A stretch of 40,240 bases of DNA from an uncultured Clostridium sp. (GTDB lineage Bacteria; Bacillota; Clostridia; TANB77; CAG-508): contig CAOKHI010000013.1 in assembly GCA_948468275.1 (NCBI GenBank), positions 1 to 40,240 on the forward strand, given 5' to 3'. Positions 33,621 through 40,240 of the stretch are shown one piece after another. Under the pieces are notes generated by a model. The model worked only from the letters and a program-made list of their open reading frames with translations, did not search any database and was not told where the DNA came from. The position numbers and the translations under genes were made by a program. The first letter of the stretch is position 1. Every line of letters starts with the position of its first letter.

Positions 33621-34661
33621 ATGAAAAAGAAAAATGTTTTAAATTTAATAAAATATTATGCTGAAAATAACGATTCTAGTTTTAAAAATGAGGCTTATGA
33701 GATTGCAAAGGATTTTGACCAAAGTGGAGATTACCAATTAGCTGAATATATAATGGCATTATTATCTGATGTAAATACTTTTGTGCCTCAAAATTATGAT
33801 TATAATTTTAATTTTTTTACAAAGGTGAACTCAAGTAATTCTTCTTTACCATTACCAATAGAACTAAAAAATGATATTGAAGGAATAGTTAATGCAATTG
33901 GCAAAGATATTGGTGTAAACAAATTTCTATTTGAGGGAGCTCCAGGGACAGGCAAAACTGAAACAGTAAAACATATTGCTAGAATTTTAGATCGAGAGCT
34001 TTATCAAGCAGAATTTGATGTTATTATAGATAGTAAATTAGGTCAAACATCAAAAAATATAAATTCTGTTTTTGATGAGATAAATGATTTACCACATCCA
34101 GAAAAAATTATTATATTATTTGATGAAATTGATGCTTTGGCATTAGATAGATTAAATAATAATGATTTAAGAGAAATGGGAAGAGCTACTTCTACATTAT
34201 TGAAAGAATTAGATAAATTAAATGATAAAATAATTTTTATTGCTACTACTAATTTGTATCAGTCTTTTGATAAAGCAATTATTAGACGTTTTGATAAAAT
34301 TATTAATTTTAATAGATATACTAATGAAGATTTAGTAGATGTAGCTGTTTCAATTTTAACTGAATATATAGACAAATTTCCTAGTGCTGCTAGAGATATA
34401 AAATTATTTAGAAAAATAATAGGCAATATAGATCCTATACCATATCCAGGAGATTTAAAAAATCTTATTCGTACTTCCTTGGCTTTTAGTGATGTAAATA
34501 AACCATATGATTATCTAAAAAGATTATATGAATCAGCTAACAAATTAAAAATAGATGAAAATTTAAAATTATTACAAAATCAGGCATTTACTATTAGAGA
34601 AATTGAAAATTTAACAGGTATTCCTAAAAGTACCATTTCAAGGGGGTTAAATAATGAATAA
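33621..34661 (+). CDS. ietA: IetA-like AAA ATPase with C-terminal helix-turn-helix
   Basis: 346 residues. Helical N-terminus (1-80), then an AAA+ module: Walker A FEGAPGTGKT (104-113), Walker B IIILFDEIDA (163-172), sensor 1 IATTN (207-211), arginine finger candidates in IRRFD (221-225), and lid GDLKNLIRTSL (277-287). The last 24 residues (AFTIREIENLTGIPKSTISRGL) form a helix-turn-helix. The stop overlaps the subtilase start by eight bases. The pairing of AAA ATPase with subtilisin-like protease is that of IetAS, described first as a plasmid incompatibility/toxin-antitoxin-like pair of Agrobacterium and later as an anti-phage system. By that analogy this ATPase restrains or senses for the protease. 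Symbol given by analogy. Confidence 0.8.
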   Translation: MKKKNVLNLIKYYAENNDSSFKNEAYEIAKDFDQSGDYQLAEYIMALLSDVNTFVPQNYDYNFNFFTKVNSSNSSLPLPIELKNDIEGIVNAIGKDIGVNKFLFEGAPGTGKTETVKHIARILDRELYQAEFDVIIDSKLGQTSKNINSVFDEINDLPHPEKIIILFDEIDALALDRLNNNDLREMGRATSTLLKELDKLNDKIIFIATTNLYQSFDKAIIRRFDKIINFNRYTNEDLVDVAVSILTEYIDKFPSAARDIKLFRKIIGNIDPIPYPGDLKNLIRTSLAFSDVNKPYDYLKRLYESANKLKIDENLKLLQNQAFTIREIENLTGIPKSTISRGLNNE

Positions 34662-36909
34662 TTTAATTCAATTAAAAGGTCAATTAACACCTAGAAAAAA
34701 TCCTTCAAAAGGTGGTGGATCAAGTTTACCTGCTAATACAACAGTAAAAGTTATAGAATTAGAAAATATTAGAAATGATTTAATTAGTTTAGAGGATTAT
34801 TGGAAAAATAAAAAACTCATTGATGGAACTTTAATTAATGTAAATTATAATAGAATAGTACCTAAAAGTAAAAGAATAAAAACTATATTATTTAAAAGTT
34901 CGAATGGTGAAAATATAGATTCAATAAGGGGGGCTAAATACGGAGGAACTAAAGATAACCTAACTCATATTATTACATACTATGTTCCCTTAGACAATAT
35001 ATCACATAATATAAAAAAATTAAAAGAGTGTATAGAAATTTTGAATACTAATTTTCAAGGAAAATTTGATAATGAAGATGAGAAAAAAATAAAAAATATA
35101 GATTTTTCAAAATATGATATTGCAAAAACTACTTTTATAGATGTAATATCTGATTGTTCAATAGTCAATAAGTTAGAAGTTCCAAAATATGAAAAAAATA
35201 TTGAAGAATCACAAGCAATAACTTTATATGAAGTTAATAAAAACTCTAAAGAGATTTTATTAACATTAGGTATTAAATGGAAAGATTATAGTATTTTAGA
35301 TGATAATACAGTTATACTATACAAAGATTCTTTATCATTACTACTAAAAGAAGCCCCTTACTTAATATCTATGACAGTAGAAGATCTTGCAGATGTTAAA
35401 TTACCAGAGAACAATTCTTATGATAAATTGCTTGAAGATAAAATAATTTCAGAGAATATATCTAATTTTCCTAATTACACTAACGAACCAACTATTGGAG
35501 TTTTGGATACAGGTTTTGATAATAATGTTTATTTTAAAGACTGGGTAGATTATAATGAAAAATATATGGATGATCAAGTTGATATTACTGAAAAAGACAG
35601 AGAACATGGAACATCAATTGATGCTATAATTATAGATGGACCATCAATTAATCCCAATTACAATGATGGATGTGGAAGATTTAGAGTAAAACATTTTTGT
35701 ATTGCACATAGTGGAAAAAATAGTACATTTTCAATTATGAGAAGGATAAAAGAAATAGTATCCAATAATTTAAATATAAAAGTTTGGAATCTTTCATTAG
35801 GATCTAATCTGGAAATTGATGATAATTTTATATCTCAAGAAGCAGCTTTATTAGATATGCTTGAATATGAATACGATATAATATTTGTAGTTGCAGGAAC
35901 AAATCAAACAGAATTATTGCAAGATAAAATCGGCTCACCAGCAGATTCCATAAATTCTTTAGTCGTTAATTCAATAAAAAGAGATGGAACAAAAGCCTCT
36001 TATTCAAGAAGAGGCAAAGTGTTATCGTTCTTTACAAAACCAGATATTTGCTATTATGGTGGTGATAAAGGAGAAGAAATAAGAACTTGTATAGGTACTG
36101 GTGAAAAGAAAGTAATAGGGACATCAATAGCTGCTCCGTGGATTAGTAGAAAAATGGGGTATTTAATATATAAATTAGGATTGTCAAGACAGATTGCAAA
36201 AGCATTAATAATTGATTCAGCAACAGGATGGAATAAAATTGATAATGAAAAATCTGAATATTATGGATTTGGAAATGTACCTATTAAAATTGAAGATATT
36301 ATAAATTCTCCCAAAGATGAAATAAAATTCTATATAGAAAGCACTTCTACAGATTATGATACATATACATATGAAATTCCTGTCCCAATTGATAATAATA
36401 AGTGCCCTTATATTGCTAAAGCTACATTATGCTATTTTCCTAAATGTACTAGAAACCAAGGAGTGGATTATACTAACACAGAATTAGATTTATATTTTGG
36501 AAGAGTTTTAAAAAACAAAAAGGGTAATATAACTATTAAAACAATAAATGATAATAAACAATCAGATGAGGATGGAAGAGTATTAGAAGGAGATGCTCGT
36601 AGAGAAAAAGGAAAATGGGACAATGTAAAACATATTGTAGAGGAATATAAAACAAATGCAAGACCTAAGAAAAATTACGAAAATACATCATGGGGGTTAA
36701 GTATAAAATCAAAAGACCGTTTAGGCAAAGGTGATGGAAAGGGTATAAAATTCGGTGTTGTTATAACCTTAAAAGAAATAAATGGTATTAATAGATATGA
36801 TGAATTTATAAGGCAATGCAAATTTAAAGGTTGGCTTGTAAATAAAGTTGATGTTGAAAGTAGAATAGAATTATATAACATTGCAGAACAAGAAATTAAA
36901 TTTGAATAG
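34654..36909 (+). CDS. ietS: IetS-like subtilisin-family serine protease
   Basis: 751 residues, no signal peptide, so cytoplasmic. The N-terminal 270 residues are unrecognised and may be regulatory. The S8 domain spans about 278-530 with a complete triad: Asp285 in IGVLDTGFD, His318 in REHGTS, Ser491 in GTSIAAPW; the oxyanion Asn417 is in VVAGTNQ. The C-terminal 200 residues (YEIPVPIDNNKCPYIAKATL onward) look beta-rich, as in other large intracellular subtilases of this type. Translationally coupled to the ATPase. By analogy with IetS it would be the toxic effector released on phage infection. Confidence 0.83.
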   Translation: MNNLIQLKGQLTPRKNPSKGGGSSLPANTTVKVIELENIRNDLISLEDYWKNKKLIDGTLINVNYNRIVPKSKRIKTILFKSSNGENIDSIRGAKYGGTKDNLTHIITYYVPLDNISHNIKKLKECIEILNTNFQGKFDNEDEKKIKNIDFSKYDIAKTTFIDVISDCSIVNKLEVPKYEKNIEESQAITLYEVNKNSKEILLTLGIKWKDYSILDDNTVILYKDSLSLLLKEAPYLISMTVEDLADVKLPENNSYDKLLEDKIISENISNFPNYTNEPTIGVLDTGFDNNVYFKDWVDYNEKYMDDQVDITEKDREHGTSIDAIIIDGPSINPNYNDGCGRFRVKHFCIAHSGKNSTFSIMRRIKEIVSNNLNIKVWNLSLGSNLEIDDNFISQEAALLDMLEYEYDIIFVVAGTNQTELLQDKIGSPADSINSLVVNSIKRDGTKASYSRRGKVLSFFTKPDICYYGGDKGEEIRTCIGTGEKKVIGTSIAAPWISRKMGYLIYKLGLSRQIAKALIIDSATGWNKIDNEKSEYYGFGNVPIKIEDIINSPKDEIKFYIESTSTDYDTYTYEIPVPIDNNKCPYIAKATLCYFPKCTRNQGVDYTNTELDLYFGRVLKNKKGNITIKTINDNKQSDEDGRVLEGDARREKGKWDNVKHIVEEYKTNARPKKNYENTSWGLSIKSKDRLGKGDGKGIKFGVVITLKEINGINRYDEFIRQCKFKGWLVNKVDVESRIELYNIAEQEIKFE

Positions 36910-36930
36910 ATATGATAATAGGGTGATTAT

Positions 36931-37455
36931 GTGGATATAGAAAAAAGTGAAGAAGAAAAAAATATAGATGAAGTTTTAGGTATAATGAAAAATAGTTATA
37001 ATCAATATTATGAAAGAAGTCAAGATATAGATAATAAAAGTGGCTTTTTAATAGCTTTTCATTCTGCAATTATAATTTTTGCATTAGATATTGAAAGCGT
37101 AAAAAACTTACTTGAATTACAATGTCAAAATATAGGACAAATATTAAGTGATATAATTTCCATATTATTAACTTGTATTATATTAATATTAGCAATAATT
37201 TCAATAAGTTTATTTATCTTAAGTCTTAAATCAAGAACTATAAAATATATTCCTGCAAATATCTGTGATGAAAAATATTATAAAAGTAAAAATATAGACT
37301 TAAAAAAAGAGTTGCTGAAAAGTTATAAAGAAATATCTCAAAACAACGAAAAAGTAATAGATAAAACACACACTATGTATAATATTGCTCTTATTATAAC
37401 TCTAATAGAAATTATATTAATTGGAATAAATATATTTTTTGGAATTTTCCACTAG
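36931..37455 (+). CDS. Multi-TM protein of PycTM/SLATT type, third gene of the IetAS-like operon
   Basis: 174 residues from a GTG at 36931 (AGGGTGA upstream). A helical N-terminus is followed by DIDNKSGFLIAFHSAIIIFAL (32-52), resembling the D-x-KAG/S-LLA motif that opens the first membrane helix of PycTM and SLATT-like effectors. A long hydrophobic stretch at 71-98 (one or two helices), a soluble segment (100-145) and a final helix (150-172) follow. In Pycsar, CBASS and related systems such proteins damage the membrane. It begins 21 bases after the protease stop with no terminator between, so it is likely co-transcribed. The family call is by motif and layout only. Confidence 0.7.
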   Translation: MDIEKSEEEKNIDEVLGIMKNSYNQYYERSQDIDNKSGFLIAFHSAIIIFALDIESVKNLLELQCQNIGQILSDIISILLTCIILILAIISISLFILSLKSRTIKYIPANICDEKYYKSKNIDLKKELLKSYKEISQNNEKVIDKTHTMYNIALIITLIEIILIGINIFFGIFH

Positions 37456-37466
37456 GAGGTGAACAT

Positions 37467-37583
37467 ATGAAAGAAGATAATCAAAATAATAATGAGGTTT
37501 CAACTTGTCCAAAAATTGAATTGGGAACTCATCAAAATAGCTATAATCCTAAAAATACTGAAACTAGAGATAATAAAAAATAG
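37467..37583 (+). CDS. 38-residue hydrophilic protein
   Basis: MKEDNQNNNEVSTCPKIELG, then THQNSYNPKNTETRDNKK. It has the best ribosome binding site of the operon (AGGAGGTGA, seven bases before the ATG), starts 11 bases after the membrane protein, and is followed by the operon terminator. Very polar and probably unstructured, with one Cys. No family known; the position suggests a small partner or inhibitor, without direct evidence. Confidence 0.55.
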   Translation: MKEDNQNNNEVSTCPKIELGTHQNSYNPKNTETRDNKK

Positions 37584-37614
37584 AATTATTATAAAAACGT
37601 AAATAGTAAAAAGT

Positions 37615-37656
37615 GAGTATATCATAGACAGTAAAATTTATGATATACTCTATTTT
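37615..37656 (+). terminator. Terminator of the IetAS-like operon
   Basis: A perfect 12-bp stem GAGTATATCATA / TATGATATACTC, then TATTTTAATTT. It closes the four-gene unit and lies between convergent transcripts. Confidence 0.8.
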
Positions 37657-37989
37657 AATTTAATGACAGTTACACTATTTATTAACACATCTAATATCAA
37701 ATTGATTGCATCAGAAAATCCATATTTTATAGAAATTTCCGTTTTCATAAGCTCCAATAATATTTATCCTGTCAATATAACTATCTAGGCTATTTCTAAT
37801 ACTTTCTAAATCTTCTTGTGTATGTGGCAACTTTTCTATTATACTAAATAACTTTTCATAACTATCAGTATCTTTAGTTAAAGTTGCAATTCTCTCTTTA
37901 TCCTTTTCTGTTAGAGCATACAGACTTTCCTCTCTACATTCAAATAATGTGTTTAACACGGTTTCTTTTTTTGTTTTTTCCTCCAACAT
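37650..37989 (-). pseudogene. Small helical protein gene with 3' frameshift
   Basis: From the ATG at 37989 (GGAGGT upstream; the TTG further up is rejected) the frame gives 92 residues: LEEKTKKETVLNTLFECREE, then a helical hairpin and SYIDRINIIGAYENGNFYKI, ending WIF at 37711. Dropping one T near 37726 extends the protein as GFSDAINLILDVL to a stop at 37650, and FYKIGFSDAINLI fits the C-terminal FYxxGFxDGxxLI pattern of small clostridial proteins annotated as DUF6664/DUF6809-like. So the intact ORF is probably a slightly truncated form. The function of that family is unknown. Confidence 0.55.
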
Positions 37990-38164
37990 ATTTACTACCT
38001 CCAATATTAATTTGATAGTAGTATAACGTGCTCTTTTTTATTTGTCAGCCCATTTTTATAAATTTGTTAAAAATTATATAATTTATTATTTACGATTGTT
38101 CTTAAATATGAAAAAGTATAAGTACGAGTGTAAAGAAGAATCTTATTTTATTGTAAAATTCTTG

Positions 38165-38193
38165 ATAAATTGTGCAGAAAGTTTCTGCACAAT
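38165..38193 (-). terminator. Terminator of the 222-aa gene
   Basis: A perfect 12-bp inverted repeat ATTGTGCAGAAA / TTTCTGCACAAT around one base (effective loop about five), five bases after the stop, followed on the minus strand by TTATCAAGAATTTT. Confidence 0.65.
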
Positions 38194-38198
38194 CTAAC

Positions 38199-38867
38199 TT
38201 ATCGTATGTATTTCCATAAATATTTGTCTGTTCTTAGCAGTTTTGATTCATCTTTCGTTAAAAAAACATCATAAGGATAGCCTCGTTCTATGTATATTTC
38301 TGTCAGTTCCATTTTATATTCTTCAAGCAGTTCCAAATACTTATGTTTAAAACAGTTCTTGCATAACCACTCAATACCTTCCTTTGAAATTTTGGCTTTC
38401 CCTTTTTCATAATATTTATAAAGACCATTAGTAGCTTTGTTCATTTTGATAATACTATTTTTTATAGTCCCAGGAACTCTATTAAAATAATTGGGTAATT
38501 CATATACATACATATCATCATTCCAAAATTTTTTTATAGAAACCTTTAGTAATTCTTCATATTGTTCGATTCTTATATTAAAGAATTCTATATCTGCATC
38601 TACAATATTTTTTTCTGTTTGAAAATATACATGTATTAACCAATAAAAACCTTCAACTAAAATGTAATTTTTTCTATTAATTAATTTATTTTGTTTCCAT
38701 CTGCAAGTTGGATGTTTTTTACTCATAAATTGAACTGCTCTTTGTAAATCTATGTATGTTATTTCTTTATTATTTTTGGTTTTTAAGTTTAGTAATTTTA
38801 ATTTGTTTAAAGCACTATCATAAGTCATAAAAATTTTTTCAAGCTCTTTTACTGTATCAGTAACCAT
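38199..38867 (-). CDS. Unknown 222-residue protein of the island
   Basis: The start is placed at the ATG at 38867, after AAGGAGG; the open frame has five more codons without support. Mostly helical and basic, with many Lys, Tyr and Trp residues (QFMSKKHPTCRWKQNKLINR; GFYWLIHVYFQTEKNIVDAD; GIEWLCKNCFKHKYLELLEE). No signal or membrane segment. I do not recognise a family. It lies directly next to a cluster of stem-loops and the replication-initiator-like gene, so it may belong to the mobile element's maintenance functions. Confidence 0.7.
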   Translation of the reverse strand: MVTDTVKELEKIFMTYDSALNKLKLLNLKTKNNKEITYIDLQRAVQFMSKKHPTCRWKQNKLINRKNYILVEGFYWLIHVYFQTEKNIVDADIEFFNIRIEQYEELLKVSIKKFWNDDMYVYELPNYFNRVPGTIKNSIIKMNKATNGLYKYYEKGKAKISKEGIEWLCKNCFKHKYLELLEEYKMELTEIYIERGYPYDVFLTKDESKLLRTDKYLWKYIR

Positions 38868-38882
38868 TATTACCTCCTTCAT

Positions 38883-39247
38883 ATATAGCTTTTAATGTTT
38901 GCAAAGCTCAACATTAAAAATTAAAGCAAAATTTATTTTGCTCGAATGTTAAGGCATTTTTTTACGCTTTAACATTCGCCAGCATGGTGCTTTGGCACAT
39001 GTTTTGCTGTTTAGGGAAAAATCCCTAAAACCCTTTTAGCCCGCTGGGAGAAAATTTTTTGATTAATATTTTATAAAAATGATTAAATTTTTGAATATAT
39101 TTTTTCTAAAAAAGTATTCTTTTTCACTAATTTTTTGTTACCATTTTTATGAAATTTTTTTCTCGTGTGTGTGTTATTATTTATTATTTTTCTTTATTAT
39201 TATTTGTGTAAAAAATTTTAACATACTGTACTGCATAATTTAAACAT
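38883..39247. other. Non-coding stretch with a cluster of stem-loops
   Basis: Several inverted repeats in 150 bases: TTTTAATGTT / AACATTAAAA (38890-38919), CGAATGTTAA / TTAACATTCG (38943-38978), GTGC-TTTG-GCAC (about 38987-38998), TTTAGGGA / TCCCTAAA (39010-39029) and AGCCC / GGG (about 39038-39048). This segment is clearly richer in G and C than its surroundings, which are A/T homopolymer-rich. It sits downstream of the initiator-like gene and could be an origin of replication or transfer. Confidence 0.45.
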
Positions 39248-39598
39248 CTAGTTGTTCATATTATCGACTACTGAATTTTTCAATACTTTCAGCAGGTTTA
39301 TTTCATTAATTTTATAATAAGTTTTTGGTGGAATATCTATATGCTTTACTTCTAAAATGTTAGCATTTTCTAATAAAGAACTTGCTGTTCTTTGCTTATA
39401 TGGTGTTAATTTTGTGCTACTTTCTATACTATTTTTAGTTGCAAAAAAGAAACCATTTTTTAATTGATTTCTTTTCTTAAAATAATTATATCGACCATAT
39501 AATTCTCCTAATAAAATAGCAGAATTAACTCCAAATTTATTTATTAAATCTCTATTTGCAATAATAAAATTAGATTGTATTATAAATCTATTTTCCAT
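39248..39598 (-). CDS. Replication-initiator-like winged-helix protein (short)
   Basis: 116 residues from the ATG at 39598 (AAAGGAG upstream; the GTG four codons earlier is too close to it). MENRFIIQSNFIIANRDLIN, then FGVNSAILLGELYGRYNYFKKRNQLKNGFFFATKNSIESST and TPYKQRTASSLLENANILEV: the winged-helix N-domain of plasmid/phage replication initiators and DnaD-like organisers. The usual C-terminal domain is missing, so it may be truncated or only a regulator. Direct repeats lie upstream of its start. Confidence 0.65.
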   Translation of the reverse strand: MENRFIIQSNFIIANRDLINKFGVNSAILLGELYGRYNYFKKRNQLKNGFFFATKNSIESSTKLTPYKQRTASSLLENANILEVKHIDIPPKTYYKINEINLLKVLKNSVVDNMNN

Positions 39599-39635
39599 AG
39601 TATATAGCACTCCTTTTTCTAAAATTATATTTTGA

Positions 39636-39731
39636 TTTTTCCCCCGAGTTGTAAAAATATTTCCCCTTATCTTTTTAATAAAATATTGATATTAAGTTTT
39701 TCCCCTGAAAGTGAAAATGTTTTCCCCTTAT
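39636..39731. repeat. Two 35-bp iteron-like direct repeats
   Basis: Copies at 39636-39670 and 39697-39731, spaced 61 bp start to start, both beginning TTTTTCCCC and ending TTCCCCTTAT, with a variable middle. Each therefore carries two CCCC boxes, and a further TTTCCC follows at 39731. They lie 40-130 bases upstream of the initiator-like gene, the place of iterons or of a self-binding operator. Confidence 0.6.
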
Positions 39732-39884
39732 TTCCCATTAAGTGTGGATTTTTAATAAACTATTTTTCATTTTCTTAAACTTATTTAAACTATATTAAAT
39801 TTTTAAGAAATTCTTATATTCTAGTAATATCAATACTTATAAAATATAATCTTAGAAAATTAAGTGTTTCAAAAGTTATTAAAA

Positions 39885-39945
39885 TTGGATTAGCTGTTCA
39901 ACTACGAACTTGCAGATCGGAAGTTCGAATCCCTCCAGGCATACC
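39885..39945 (+). repeat. Degenerate tRNA-Arg 3' half; candidate distal attachment site
   Basis: CTACGAACTTGCAGATCGG at 39902-39920 is identical to 30491-30509 in the tRNA-Arg, and AGTTCGAATCCCTCC at 39922-39936 continues the T arm; over 36 bases only three differ. The 5' side keeps only TTAGCTG of the D arm. The repeat begins at the anticodon loop, where the relic at 30316-30350 stops. It marks the far end of the island. Confidence 0.75.
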
Positions 39946-39948
39946 CAA

Positions 39949-39985
39949 AAAACGAAATCACATTATATATTTAGATTTCGTTTTT
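39949..39985 (+). terminator. Terminator behind the tRNA relic
   Basis: Stem AAAACGAAATC / GATTTCGTTTT with a 14-base loop and a T run, right after the tRNA 3' fragment; probably the ancestral tRNA terminator. Confidence 0.75.
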
Positions 39986-40138
39986 ATATGTTAATAGTCA
40001 AAATTTTTAATGTTGTTTAAACTTATTCTAGGATTGTACTATATTATATATATTAAATATAAAAGTATTTAATAAGTAAATAGCTTTACTTTTTTAATTC
40101 ACAATTTACAAAAATGTGTAAAAATTTTGTTAAATATA

Positions 40139-40167
40139 TTGCAAATCTGTTTTTTTTATGCTATATT
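40139..40167 (+). promoter_or_regulatory. tRNA-Pro promoter
   Basis: TTGCAA (40139-40144), 17-base spacer, TATATT (40162-40167), 24 bases before the tRNA. The stretch 39986-40138 before it holds no gene. Confidence 0.65.
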
Positions 40168-40190
40168 ATATTAAGTGTTTATAAGTATAT

Positions 40191-40240
40191 CGAGGTGTAG
40201 CGCAGTTGGTAGCGCGCGTGGTTTGGGACCATGAGGTCGC
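40191..40240 (+). tRNA. tRNA-Pro (anticodon TGG), cut by the window end
   Basis: CGAGGTG acceptor strand, D arm GCGCAGTTGGTAGCGC, anticodon stem CGTGG / CCATG around TTTGGGA with anticodon TGG, then GAGGTCGC. The T arm and 3' acceptor strand are outside. Confidence 0.9.

Noticed and set aside
39636..39731. Repeats considered as a CRISPR array
   Set aside because: Only two units, imperfect, with a 26-base spacer and no cas genes; iteron-like repeats fit better.

Overview
The window is a very AT-rich stretch of chromosome from a low-GC Firmicute, most likely an anaerobic, spore-former-related member of Clostridia. This rests on the gene content (mre/min/mrd operon with RadC and DUF4321, MecA, a Spo0E-like phosphatase, paired M16 peptidases), on strong AGGAGG ribosome binding sites, and on near-consensus TTGACA/TATAAT promoters. 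No species can be named from the sequence alone.

Layout. Bases 1-53 are the end of a MITE-like repeat. Bases 317-1171 hold two Asn-rich small proteins, the first broken by a frameshift. Bases 1375-8028 (minus) are a cell-shape and division operon, transcribed DUF4321, radC, mreB, mreC, mreD, mrdA (PBP2), minC. A mecA-like gene diverges from it at 8328. Bases 9167-23602 (minus) are a Gram-positive type IV secretion locus. It runs from three VirB2-like pilin subunits, through a terminator and a second promoter, to PrgI, a VirB4 N-domain-like membrane protein, the VirB4 ATPase, VirB6/TrbL, an NTF2-like membrane protein, a two-domain cell-wall hydrolase, two more NTF2-like membrane proteins and an unknown soluble protein. 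No relaxase, VirD4 coupling protein or VirB11 is visible. Then come a 56-aa Spo0E-like phosphatase (outside the usual ORF size range), an AAA_14/DUF4143 ATPase with a palindromic operator, a complete 181-bp MITE with an 8-bp target duplication, the YmfH/YmfF-like M16 pair, yqeY, rpsU and a 51-aa orphan.

Bases 30459-39945 look like a small integrated island at a tRNA-Arg(ACG) gene. A decayed tyrosine integrase sits next to the tRNA and a degenerate copy of the 3' half of the tRNA lies at 39885-39945. Cargo includes a frameshifted deaminase and Nudix relic, a phosphoribosyltransferase-like protein, an NTF2-like protein, a flavodoxin-fold reductase, DUF2188, several unknowns, and a replication-initiator-like winged-helix gene with iteron-like repeats. 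The centrepiece is a tightly coupled AAA ATPase plus subtilisin-like protease pair resembling the IetAS anti-phage system. It is followed in the same apparent operon by a multi-TM protein of PycTM/SLATT character and a 38-aa ORF. This is the best candidate for an undescribed variant system: a four-gene IetAS-type cassette with a membrane partner and a DNA-binding domain fused to the ATPase. Past the island, a tRNA-Pro(TGG) gene runs off the window end.
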